Assembly: GCF_016907235.1 (NCBI RefSeq)
Contig: NZ_JAFBBO010000001.1
Location: forward strand, 744,001-808,000
Reading direction: 5' to 3'
Length of the DNA: 64,000 nt
Source of the DNA: Oerskovia jenensis
Lineage (GTDB): Bacteria > Actinomycetota > Actinomycetes > Actinomycetales > Cellulomonadaceae
How positions within the stretch are numbered: position 1 is the stretch's first letter; the number at the start of each line of letters is the position of its first letter. The position numbers were made by a program, and so were the translations under genes. The notes beneath the pieces were generated by a model, which worked only from the letters and a program-made list of their open reading frames with translations, was not told where the DNA came from and did no database searches. Positions 15,451 through 23,611 of the stretch are shown here, piece by piece.

Positions 15451-16311
15451 ATGCGCACACGCACCCGTACCGGAGGACTCGTCGCGCTCGCCGCGACCGC
15501 CGCACTCGCCCTGAGCGCGTGCGGGGGCAGCGACGACGGCGGCGGATCGACCGACGGCTCGTCCGCGAGCGCCGGCGGAGAGAAGATCACGATCGGCATC
15601 AAGTTCGACCAGCCCGGCCTCGGCTTCAAGGAGGGCGACACCTACACGGGGTTCGACACCGACGTCGCCCGCTACGTCGCCGAGAAGCTCGGCTACTCCG
15701 AGGACCAGATCGAGTGGAAGGAAGCGCCGTCGGCCCAGCGCGAGACGCTCCTGAGCACCGACCAGGTCGACATGATCTTCGCGACCTACTCGATCACCGA
15801 CAAGCGCAAGGAGACCGTCGCGTTCGCCGGTCCGTACTTCGTCGCCGGGCAGGACCTGCTCGTCGCCGAGGACAACACCGACATCAAGGGACCCGAGGAC
15901 CTCGAGGGCAAGAACCTGTGCTCGGTCACGGGCTCGACCTCGGCCCAGCGCATCAAGGACGAGTACGCCGCGGGCGTCCAGCTCCTCGAGCAGCCGGGCT
16001 ACGCAGAGTGTGTCACGGCCCTGCTCTCGGGCCAGGTCGACGCGGTCACCACCGACGACATCATCCTGGCCGGCCTCGCGGCCCAGCCCGCGAACAAGGG
16101 CAAGGTCAAGGTCGTCGGTGCACCGTTCTCGACCGAGCTCTACGGCGTCGGGATCCCGCAGAGCAGCGACAAGTGCGAGGACATCAACGCCGCGATCACC
16201 GAGATGATCGAGGACGGCTCCTGGGAGGAGGCCATCACGGCCAACACCGAGGGCACGGGCTACACGCCCAACGCCTCGGAGAACCCGCCGACGCCGGACG
16301 CCTGCGCCTGA
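15451..16311 (+). CDS. gluB: Glutamate ABC transporter substrate-binding lipoprotein
   Basis: A 286-residue extracytoplasmic solute-binding protein of family 3. A lipoprotein signal peptide ends at LSAC with Cys24 as the lipidation site, followed by a Gly/Ser/Asp linker. Binding-domain landmarks are GFDTDVARYVAEKLG and VDMIFATYSIT. The 246-bp gap after gluA holds a small GGGCTC/GAGCCC hairpin (15325-15342), and an AAGGGGAAG-like Shine-Dalgarno precedes the ATG. The binding protein probably has its own promoter in that gap, though I could not pick one out. Confidence 0.93.
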   Translation: MRTRTRTGGLVALAATAALALSACGGSDDGGGSTDGSSASAGGEKITIGIKFDQPGLGFKEGDTYTGFDTDVARYVAEKLGYSEDQIEWKEAPSAQRETLLSTDQVDMIFATYSITDKRKETVAFAGPYFVAGQDLLVAEDNTDIKGPEDLEGKNLCSVTGSTSAQRIKDEYAAGVQLLEQPGYAECVTALLSGQVDAVTTDDIILAGLAAQPANKGKVKVVGAPFSTELYGVGIPQSSDKCEDINAAITEMIEDGSWEEAITANTEGTGYTPNASENPPTPDACA

Positions 16312-16320
16312 CAGGTCCGC

Positions 16321-16366
16321 TGCCGGGCCGGGCTCGTGTCCTCACGGACGCGGGTCCGGCCCGGCA
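16321..16366 (+). terminator. Intra-operon stem-loop between gluB and gluC
   Basis: Perfect 11-nt arms (16321-16331, TGCCGGGCCGG; 16356-16366) flank a 24-nt loop directly after the gluB stop. Such structures after binding-protein genes usually protect the 3' end or attenuate transcription, so that binding protein is made in excess over permeases. Confidence 0.6.
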
Positions 16367-16425
16367 CCCGTCCCTGTCCGGTCCCGTGCGGCGTCCGCGC
16401 CGCACCTCGCGAAGGGTGACCCGTA

Positions 16426-17115
16426 GTGGGTGACTACCTCTCTCAGTTCCTGCGACTCTTCGAGTCCTACGACGTGCTGGGCGCGTTCTGGGTCAACATC
16501 CAGCTCACGTTCTGGGCCGCGATCCTCGCGCTCGTCCTCGGCACGGCGCTCGCGCTCATGAGGATCTCCCCGATCCCGAGCCTGCAGTGGGCGGGCGCCA
16601 CGTACGTCACGCTGTTCCGCAACACGCCCCTGACGATCATCATGGTCTTCCTGACCCTCGGGGTCTGGGGCCAGCTCAAGATCCAGCTCGCCGACGACTT
16701 CCCGTCGAACTTCTTCCGGTTCGCGGTCCTCGGGCTCGCGGTCTACCACGCGGCGTTCGTGTGCGAGGCGATCCGCTCGGGGGTCAACACGGTCCCGATC
16801 GGTCAGGCCGAGGCCGCGCGCGCGATCGGCCTGTCGTTCCTGCCCGCTGCGCGCATCATCATCCTGCCGCAGGCGTTCCGCGGGTCGGTCGCCCCGCTCG
16901 GCAACGTGCTCATCGCCCTCATCAAGAACTCGACCGTGGCCGCCGCGGCCGGTGTCGCGACGGAGACCTCAAGCCTCATGAAGACCATGATCGAGTTCGA
17001 CTCCGACGTCATCATCGCGATCTTCCTGACCTTCGCGATCGGCTACGTGATCCTCGTGATCCCGGTGGGCCTCGCGACGACGGCACTGTCCCGCCGCCTG
17101 GCGGTGAAGCGATGA
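16426..17115 (+). CDS. gluC: Glutamate ABC transporter permease
   Basis: A 229-residue inner-membrane permease of the HisM type with about five membrane segments and the EAA loop (GQAEAARAIGLSFLPAAR) that contacts the ATPase. The GTG start is preceded by GAAGGGTGACC. Its stop overlaps the gluD ATG (ATGA). Confidence 0.92.
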   Translation: MGDYLSQFLRLFESYDVLGAFWVNIQLTFWAAILALVLGTALALMRISPIPSLQWAGATYVTLFRNTPLTIIMVFLTLGVWGQLKIQLADDFPSNFFRFAVLGLAVYHAAFVCEAIRSGVNTVPIGQAEAARAIGLSFLPAARIIILPQAFRGSVAPLGNVLIALIKNSTVAAAAGVATETSSLMKTMIEFDSDVIIAIFLTFAIGYVILVIPVGLATTALSRRLAVKR

Positions 17116-18020
17116 CCGCGCAGCAGCAGACGGTCCTGTTCGACGCACCGGGACCCCGAGGGCGCCGCACCATCGTGGTCGGCAACGTCGTGGGCGCGAT
17201 CGTGGTCGCGGGGGTCGCGGCGTACGCCCTGGTCCTGCTGGGCCGCGAGGGGCAGCTCACCGCGGAGAAGTGGCAACCGATCTTCACGGCCGACGCCTGG
17301 GAGAACTTCTACCTGCCCGGGCTGCTCGACACCCTGCGGGCCGCGGGCGTGGCGATCGTCGGGGCGCTCGTCTTCGGGCTGCTCTTCGGCATCGGGCGGC
17401 TCTCGCAGATCCGGCTCGTCCGCTGGCTCGCGGGGCTGGTCGTCGAGTTCTTCCGGGCGGTCCCGGTGCTGCTCATGATGATCTTCTTCTGGCTCTTCCT
17501 GGCCCAGCTCAAGGTGCCCGACGCCCCGTTCTGGGCCGTCGTGATCGCCCTGATCCTCTACAACGGGTCGGTCGTCGCGGAGCTGGTCCGCTCGGGGGTC
17601 TACGGGCTGCCCACGGGCCAGCACGAGGCCGCTCTCGCGGTCGGTCTGACACCGGCACAGTCGCTCCGGTCGGTCGAGGTGCCGCAGGCCCTGATCGCGA
17701 TGCTCCCGGCCCTGGTCTCCCAGCTCGTCGTGGTCCTCAAGGACACGGCGCTCGGCTACATCATCACGTACACCGAGCTCCTGCAGGAGTCGCGGCGCCT
17801 CGGGTCGGCCTACGGCAACATCCTCCAGTCGCTGCTCGTCGCGGCGATCCTGTTCATCACGATCAACTACGTGCTGTCGAAGGTCGCCGAGATCCTCGCC
17901 CGGCGCCTCAAGGGACGGACTGCGGGGCCCGTCCGGGCTGCGACGCCGGGCCTCGCGGTCGGGGCTCGTGGTGCGGCTCCGGTGGGCACGGCTCCTGTCG
18001 CACCGCCCGCGCCGAAGTAG
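17112..18020 (+). CDS. gluD: Glutamate ABC transporter permease
   Basis: A 302-residue HisM-type permease. It has an extra N-terminal membrane segment (about residues 20-42), then the core with FFRAVPVLLMMIFFW and the EAA loop GQHEAALAVGLTPAQSLR. The last 35 residues are an Ala/Pro/Gly-rich cytoplasmic tail. It is translationally coupled to gluC and pairs with it to form the channel. Confidence 0.92.
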   Translation: MTAQQQTVLFDAPGPRGRRTIVVGNVVGAIVVAGVAAYALVLLGREGQLTAEKWQPIFTADAWENFYLPGLLDTLRAAGVAIVGALVFGLLFGIGRLSQIRLVRWLAGLVVEFFRAVPVLLMMIFFWLFLAQLKVPDAPFWAVVIALILYNGSVVAELVRSGVYGLPTGQHEAALAVGLTPAQSLRSVEVPQALIAMLPALVSQLVVVLKDTALGYIITYTELLQESRRLGSAYGNILQSLLVAAILFITINYVLSKVAEILARRLKGRTAGPVRAATPGLAVGARGAAPVGTAPVAPPAPK

Positions 18021-18045
18021 GCGCCCACCGCGGTGCGAGCACGGC

Positions 18046-18082
18046 ACGGCCGTCCCGGTCCACCACGGACCGGGACGGCCGT
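18046..18082. terminator. Bidirectional terminator between gluD and recX
   Basis: Perfect 16-nt arms (18046-18061 and 18067-18082) with a 5-nt loop sit between two convergent operons. There is no U tract in either direction. Confidence 0.8.
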
Positions 18083-18147
18083 CTCGTGCCCGAGCATGCC
18101 CGCACGGCCGGAGCGCTCGGGGCGCGGCCCGACGGCGTCGCTCGCCC

Positions 18148-19131
18148 TCAGAGGTCGTCGAACCCGCCGAAGGGCTCGTCGTCGTCCGCCGGCTCCCCCT
18201 CGCGGGCCAGCTCCTCGCGGACCAGGCCGAGCGCGAGCGAGGGGCTGTACCCCTTGCGGGCGAGCATCCCGACGATGCGTCGGGTACGGACCTCGCGGTC
18301 GAGCCCGGTCGTGCGGGCGAGGCGCCGCTGGACCAGGTCGCGGGCCGCCGCTGCCTCGTCGTCGTCGTCGACCTGGTCGAGGGCCCCGGTCGCGGTGTCG
18401 TCGTCGATACCCTTGCGCCGCAGCTCCTGCGCGATGGCGCGGCGCGAGAGCCCGCGCTCGCCGTGGCGGGTGCGGACGATCATCCCCGCGTACTCGGCGT
18501 CGTCGACGAGGCCGACCTCCTCGAAGCGCTCGAGGATCGGTTCGAGGACCTCGGGCGGGTAGCCCTTGCGGGTCATGGCGTCCATGAGCTGACGCCTGCT
18601 CTTGGGGGCTGCCGTGAGCGTCCGCAGGATCGCCTCGCGGGCGTGCTCGGTGAGCTCGGGCCCGGCGAGCGCTCCCGACTCGACGCGGTCGGCGACCGTG
18701 GGGCGGGGCTTGCGCTCCTTGCGCTCCCCCGAGTACTCCTTGCGGCGCGACCCACCGGCGCCCCGTTGCGAGGACGTGGAGCCGAAGCCGCCGCCCAGCC
18801 CGCTGCTGCCGAACCCCGAGGAGCTGCGCTCGCCGAACCCGCCACGGCCGGACGCGCCGCTGCCGCCCTCGCGTGAGCGCGCCGACCCGCCGGCACCGCG
18901 CCGGCCGGAGCCGAACCCGCCGGAACCGAACCCGGCTCCGCTCCCCCGACCGGCGGTCCGGGGACCCGTCGCCGAGCGCCCCCCGGTGGCCCCGCCCTGC
19001 GGGCCGTCTTCCGGCCCGTCCGTCGCGGGGCGGGAGGCGCGCGCCGGCTTCGCTGCGCCCGGAGACCGCCCGGAAGCGCCGACGGGCGCGTCCCCCTCCT
19101 CACCGGGAAGGGGACGCGCCCACTCGGGCAT
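18148..19131 (-). CDS. recX: Regulatory protein RecX with long Gly/Ser/Arg-rich N-terminus
   Basis: RecX binds RecA filaments and inhibits recombinase activity. The C-terminal part (about residues 150-310) is a standard RecX: triple-helix repeats with SRRQLMDAMTRKGYP, EVGLVDDAEYA and LSRRAIAQELRRKGI. The first 140 residues are unusual: low-complexity, rich in Gly, Ser, Arg and Phe with repeated FGS and RGG-like elements. RecX elsewhere is commonly 150-260 residues, so at 327 this is long. It lies 23 bp downstream of recA and is presumably co-transcribed, so RecA and its inhibitor are made together in the SOS response. Confidence 0.93.
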   Translation of the reverse strand: MPEWARPLPGEEGDAPVGASGRSPGAAKPARASRPATDGPEDGPQGGATGGRSATGPRTAGRGSGAGFGSGGFGSGRRGAGGSARSREGGSGASGRGGFGERSSSGFGSSGLGGGFGSTSSQRGAGGSRRKEYSGERKERKPRPTVADRVESGALAGPELTEHAREAILRTLTAAPKSRRQLMDAMTRKGYPPEVLEPILERFEEVGLVDDAEYAGMIVRTRHGERGLSRRAIAQELRRKGIDDDTATGALDQVDDDDEAAAARDLVQRRLARTTGLDREVRTRRIVGMLARKGYSPSLALGLVREELAREGEPADDDEPFGGFDDL

Positions 19132-19154
19132 GCGGTCCAGCGGGTCGTCGACGA

Positions 19155-20252
19155 TCAGAGGACGGCCTTCTTGCCCTTACCGGCCGGGGCCGCCGCGGGG
19201 GCTGCGGGCACGACCGGCGCACCGGCCGCAGCCGGGTCCGCGGGAGCGTCGAGCTTGGCGCCGACGCCGAGCTTCTCCTTGATGCGCTTCTCGAGCTCGT
19301 TGGCGAGGTCCGGGTTGTCGCGCAGGAACGAGCGCGCGTTCTCCTTGCCCTGGCCGAGCTGGTCGCCACCGTAGGTGAACCAGGACCCGGACTTGCGCAC
19401 GAAGCCGTGCTCGACACCCATGTCGATGAGACCGCCCTCGCGGGAGATGCCCACGCCGTACAGGATGTCGAACTCGGCCTGCTTGAAGGGCGGGGCCATC
19501 TTGTTCTTGACGACCTTGACGCGCGTGCGGTTGCCGACCGCGTCGGTGCCTTCCTTGAGCGTCTCGATGCGACGGATGTCGAGGCGGATCGACGCGTAGA
19601 ACTTGAGCGCCTTGCCACCGGTCGTGGTCTCGGGCGTCCCGAAGAAGACGCCGATCTTCTCGCGGAGCTGGTTGATGAAGATCGCCGTGGTGCCGGACTG
19701 GCTGAGGGCACCCGTGAGCTTGCGCAGCGCCTGCGACATGAGACGGGCCTGGAGGCCCACGTGGCTGTCGCCCATCTCGCCCTCGATCTCGGCCTTGGGC
19801 ACGAGGGCCGCGACCGAGTCGATGACGATGATGTCGATGGCTCCCGAGCGGATCAGCATGTCGGTGATCTCGAGTGCCTGCTCCCCCGTGTCCGGCTGCG
19901 AGACGAGCAGCGCGTCGGTGTCGACGCCCAGCTTCTTCGCGTACTCGGGGTCCAGGGCGTGCTCGGCGTCGATGAACGCCGCGATACCGCCCGCGCGCTG
20001 GGCGCTCGCGACGGCGTGCAGGGCGACGGTCGTCTTGCCGCTGGACTCGGGGCCGTAGATCTCCACGACGCGACCGCGCGGGAGGCCACCGATGCCGAGC
20101 GCGATGTCCAGGGCGATCGACCCCGTGGGGATCACCTCGACGGGCGCACGCCCCTCCTCGCCGAGGCGCATCACCGAGCCCTTGCCGAAGTTGCGGTCGA
20201 TCTGGGCGAGGGCGGCTTCGAGCGCCTTCTCGCGGTCTGCGGGTGCGGGCAT
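19155..20252 (-). CDS. recA: Recombinase RecA
   Basis: RecA forms filaments on single-stranded DNA, catalyses strand exchange and triggers LexA self-cleavage. The core shows Walker A GPESSGKT, the [13 protein letters not shown] Walker B strand, MRKLTGALS-type loops and the [18 protein letters not shown] region. The C-terminal tail is Ala/Pro-rich and ends in GKGKKAVL. I start it at ATG 20252 (365 residues) because AAAGGTGAG is correctly spaced from it; a GTG nine bases earlier lies within that Shine-Dalgarno. A LexA box overlaps the promoter about 150 bp upstream. recX follows. Confidence 0.98.
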   Translation of the reverse strand: MPAPADREKALEAALAQIDRNFGKGSVMRLGEEGRAPVEVIPTGSIALDIALGIGGLPRGRVVEIYGPESSGKTTVALHAVASAQRAGGIAAFIDAEHALDPEYAKKLGVDTDALLVSQPDTGEQALEITDMLIRSGAIDIIVIDSVAALVPKAEIEGEMGDSHVGLQARLMSQALRKLTGALSQSGTTAIFINQLREKIGVFFGTPETTTGGKALKFYASIRLDIRRIETLKEGTDAVGNRTRVKVVKNKMAPPFKQAEFDILYGVGISREGGLIDMGVEHGFVRKSGSWFTYGGDQLGQGKENARSFLRDNPDLANELEKRIKEKLGVGAKLDAPADPAAAGAPVVPAAPAAAPAGKGKKAVL

Positions 20253-20403
20253 GTCGCTCACCTTTGCGTGCGGGGCACGGAACCGTGCCGAGAGGATGTT
20301 CAGGAAGCCTGTGTGGTGTCTCGACGGTACGTGCCGCCACTGACACTCGCCGTCCCCCTGGTCCTGCCTGTGGACGACGGACGGTCAGCTCGTGCTGTGC
20401 ACA

Positions 20404-20426
20404 ACTCTACCCGAACACCTGTTCGA
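20404..20426 (-). promoter_or_regulatory. LexA (SOS) box overlapping the recA -10
   Basis: CGAACACCTGTTCG (20412-20425) is a near-perfect palindrome fitting the actinobacterial/Gram-positive SOS box. Read on the minus strand it is followed at once by TAGAGT (20404-20409), a -10 hexamer. LexA bound here would block the recA-recX promoter, leaving an mRNA leader of roughly 145 nt. Confidence 0.85.
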
Positions 20427-20507
20427 GAGAACCTCCGCCGTGCGGCGTGTCGGTCGCCTCTCCCCGGCCGCCTCTGCGCCCCCTCGTCTCGCACCGCGCC
20501 GCCGCCG

Positions 20508-21383
20508 CTACCCCTCCCACGACTCCCCCGGCGCCAGCACGACCGGCCGTGTCCCGGGCGACCACCGACGCACCGCCGCGGCGAACGCGAGGCCCGCGTG
20601 GTCCATCCAGCCGCGCGGCAGGTTCTGTCCGCCCGGCGTGTGCAGCGTCCCCCAGTGGACCGGGATCGCGACCCGCGCCCCGACGCTCGCGCACACGCGC
20701 GCGGCCTCGACCGGCCCCAGGTGCCCGCCCGACAGACGGGGCCCCCAGCCCGCCACGGGCACCAGCACCACGTCGATCGGCCCGCCCGCGAGCGCCGGCA
20801 GGTGCGCCATGCCCGGGTACGCCTCGGTGTCCCCCACGGCCCACACGGTCCGACCGTCCGACTGCACCAGATGCCCCACGGCCGCGTTGGGTCGGTGCGG
20901 CATGGGCCGGTGACCGTGCACCGCGGGGGTGAGGTGGACGCGCACGTGCGCTCCGACGTCGTGCCAGGCACCGTGCTCCTCGCGCACGGGACCAGGCGGC
21001 GGGACACGCGGGCGACCCGGCACGGGGCCGGCGAGCGGCCGGTCGTCGTGCTCGGGCCCTGCGCCCAGCCCCACCCCGGCGAGCCCCTTGGACCGCAGCC
21101 AGCGCGCGTTCGCGGGGGCCGTGAGGATGGGGACGTCGCCCAGGAGGCGCAGCGAGCCGAGCTCGGCGTGGTCGTGGTGCAGGTGGGAGAGCAGGACGGC
21201 GTCGGCGCCGCGCCACACCTCGGCGGGCCGGACGCCGCGCCGGCGCAGCAGCCCGGCGTGGCGCCTGAGCAGGGGGTCGGTCACGATCCGCACGTGCCCG
21301 CCCGGGGTCCGGACGTCGAGCACGACGCTCGAGTGCCCGAGCCACGTCACCCGCCACCCGGGCGCCACCTGCTCGTCCGTCAC
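20508..21383 (-). CDS. Metallo-beta-lactamase-fold hydrolase, UlaG-like
   Basis: A 291-residue MBL-fold enzyme. LGHSSVVLDV at the start and the metal motif HLHHDHAELGSL are typical of the UlaG/YhfI-type metal-dependent hydrolases, and the C-terminal VHWGTL supplies a late histidine. The substrate is unknown. A Pro/Arg-rich segment at about 120-145 (PVPGRPRVPPPGPVREEHG) is a loop insertion. The GTG start overlaps the stop of the upstream membrane phosphatase gene, so the two are co-expressed and may act on related substrates. Confidence 0.8.
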   Translation of the reverse strand: MTDEQVAPGWRVTWLGHSSVVLDVRTPGGHVRIVTDPLLRRHAGLLRRRGVRPAEVWRGADAVLLSHLHHDHAELGSLRLLGDVPILTAPANARWLRSKGLAGVGLGAGPEHDDRPLAGPVPGRPRVPPPGPVREEHGAWHDVGAHVRVHLTPAVHGHRPMPHRPNAAVGHLVQSDGRTVWAVGDTEAYPGMAHLPALAGGPIDVVLVPVAGWGPRLSGGHLGPVEAARVCASVGARVAIPVHWGTLHTPGGQNLPRGWMDHAGLAFAAAVRRWSPGTRPVVLAPGESWEG

Positions 21384-23533
21384 GTCCGCACCCCCAGCTC
21401 GCGCAGCCACCCCACGAGCTCGCGGTGCACGGCCTCTGCCCCCACGAGCATGCGGACCCCGCCCACGTCCTCGCGCGCGCCGTCCGTGACGCGCAGGCTC
21501 GCCGGATACAGCAGCATGGCCTCGTTCTGCGCCCCGCCCAGGCCGCCGTGCGACCCGACGAGACCCTCGAACGCGTGCACCAGCCCCGCGTCGTCGACGC
21601 TCGAGACCAGCAGCAGGTCACCCGTGTGCTCGAGCGAGGCAGCGCGCAACAGGTCGGGCGCGGCCCGTGGCCCGTACCGGGCGAGCGGGTCCTGCCCGAG
21701 GACCTCACCCGTGACCAGGTGGCGGCTGCCCTCCGGGCCGTACGCGACGACGTCGGGCACCTGGCCTTGGACGGGACCGCTCTCCTGCACGACGACGACC
21801 CCCACGGCCGGGTTCGCGACCAGTCCCGGCACGAGCGCGGGCCAGCGTGCCCGGATCTCGTCGCCCACGAGCCGGACCGGGGAGCGCGGGAACCACACGA
21901 GGCCCAGGTTCCCCGAGCCGACGACCACGACCTCGGGCAGGTCGTGGGGACCGGCGGGCTCGGGCTCACGGTCGGGGCCGACCATCACGCGACCGCCCCT
22001 GCCCTCCTCGGTGCCACCGCGCCCGAGCGCGTTGAGCGCGGTGTTGACCGCGCCCCACGTCTCGGAGTCCGCCGACGCGGGCGACCGCACCCCGGACGCC
22101 CGACGGCGCCGCTCACCCGCGGTGGGCCGGGTCGCCATGAGCCGGCGCACCTCGTCGAGGAACGAGCGCCCCACGACCTGCTCGAACGTCGCGCCGAGCG
22201 ACTGACCGTGGTCCGACAGCACGACGATCTCGTAGCGGCGCGGTGCGGCGTGCGCCACCTGCTCCCACAGGCCCACGACCCGGTCGAGTCCCTCGAGCGC
22301 GCGCATCGCCTCGGGGCGCAAGGGGCCCGCATGGTGCGCGATCTCGTCGTAGTCGACGAGGTCCACGAACACCACGGGCGCCCCCCGCACGAGCTGCTCC
22401 GCGACGAGCGACGTGTTGAGGTCTCGCAGGACGACGTTCGAGACGGCACGCAGGACGGGGTAGGCGCCCAGGCGCGAGACCCGCGGCACGACGTCCCGCA
22501 CGGCCTGCTGCCACCCCTGGTAGAGCTCCTTGAAGAACTCCCCCACGGTCGCCACGAGCGCCCGGACCAGGACGAACGGGCTCGAGAAGAAGTGCACGAA
22601 GAGCTGCCCCGGCCCCAGGCCCGCCCCCGCCCGGCTCATGACGAGGAGGTTCGTCGTGGCGTCGCCCGAGAACATGGTCGAGACCGCGACCCCGTCGTCC
22701 GCGAGCAGGCCCCGCCCGTCGCTCGAGAGGGCCTCGACCTGGGCCGCGTCGGCCGGCCGGTTCGTCACGACCAGGCGCCCCTGCGCTCGGTCCCACCACC
22801 GGAACGCCGGCACGTGCTCGCTCGTCCCGTGCAGGAGCCCCGCCTGGCTCGCCGGGGTGGTCGACGGGACGCGTGCCCACCACGACTCGAGCTGGTGCGA
22901 GCCCGAGCCGAGCCAGCGCGCGAGGTTCGGAGCCAGCCCCGCCTGGACCGCGTGGTCGAAGGTCTCGCGCGCGACGCCGTCGAGCTGGACGACCAGGAGG
23001 CCGGCAGGCGGCGCGCCCTCCTCTGCGCGCACGGCGCCGTGCTCGGTGGCCCCCGGTCCGTCGGGCGATCCGTCCGGCCGCGGCCGGGCGTGCCGGGCTG
23101 CGGCGCGCTGTGCCCGGCGTGCGCGCCGCAGCAGATGGTCGATCACGTACTCGTTGTCGCTCGCGCCGATCGCCCACCGGCCGATCGCCATGAAGAACGC
23201 CGCCAGGACCAGCACCGCCACGACGCTGCCCCAGTCGTCGGTCTCGAAGCCCGGCAGGTACGTCAGGGCGAGCCACGCCACCAGGACCTGTCCCGCGAGC
23301 CCCGAGACCAGCGCCCCCAGTACCCCCGCCCGACCCGCGACGACGCGCCACAGCGGCCGCAGGAGCACGTCACCGACGCCGACGACGAGCGCGGCGAGGA
23401 ACACCGACCACCACGACGTGATCCGCACCCCGGGCACGAACCAGATCGCGAGGCCCAGGCCCGCGGTCGTCGACACCAAGGACCAGAGGGCTCCCGTCAG
23501 GTCGTGCACGGAGAACGGGAGACGGGAGCTCAT
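21380..23533 (-). CDS. Membrane-anchored alkaline-phosphatase-superfamily protein with holin-like N-terminus
   Basis: A 717-residue protein. The first 130 residues contain four membrane segments resembling the phage-holin-4-2-like family. They are followed by a variable linker (about 135-175) and a type I phosphodiesterase/nucleotide pyrophosphatase domain. The metal-site landmarks are LLVVQLDGVARETF (about 178-191), a threonine in STTPASQ at the expected nucleophile position, and VVLSDHGQSLG. I would expect the catalytic domain to act at the membrane on a phosphate or sulfate ester, perhaps lipid- or polymer-linked; the substrate is unknown. Proteins with this architecture are widespread in actinobacteria as I recall. 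Confidence 0.75.
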   Translation of the reverse strand: MSSRLPFSVHDLTGALWSLVSTTAGLGLAIWFVPGVRITSWWSVFLAALVVGVGDVLLRPLWRVVAGRAGVLGALVSGLAGQVLVAWLALTYLPGFETDDWGSVVAVLVLAAFFMAIGRWAIGASDNEYVIDHLLRRARRAQRAAARHARPRPDGSPDGPGATEHGAVRAEEGAPPAGLLVVQLDGVARETFDHAVQAGLAPNLARWLGSGSHQLESWWARVPSTTPASQAGLLHGTSEHVPAFRWWDRAQGRLVVTNRPADAAQVEALSSDGRGLLADDGVAVSTMFSGDATTNLLVMSRAGAGLGPGQLFVHFFSSPFVLVRALVATVGEFFKELYQGWQQAVRDVVPRVSRLGAYPVLRAVSNVVLRDLNTSLVAEQLVRGAPVVFVDLVDYDEIAHHAGPLRPEAMRALEGLDRVVGLWEQVAHAAPRRYEIVVLSDHGQSLGATFEQVVGRSFLDEVRRLMATRPTAGERRRRASGVRSPASADSETWGAVNTALNALGRGGTEEGRGGRVMVGPDREPEPAGPHDLPEVVVVGSGNLGLVWFPRSPVRLVGDEIRARWPALVPGLVANPAVGVVVVQESGPVQGQVPDVVAYGPEGSRHLVTGEVLGQDPLARYGPRAAPDLLRAASLEHTGDLLLVSSVDDAGLVHAFEGLVGSHGGLGGAQNEAMLLYPASLRVTDGAREDVGGVRMLVGAEAVHRELVGWLRELGVRT

Positions 23534-23611
23534 GCGGCCATGATGCCGCGAGGAGGCTCGTGCTGCGCGGGCACCTGGCGCGTGGGCGTCGGGCAGGCTC
23601 GCCCGGACGAC

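Noticed and set aside
20253-20261. GTG at 20261 as the recA start
   Set aside because: It lies inside the Shine-Dalgarno of the ATG at 20252 and has no ribosome-binding site of its own.
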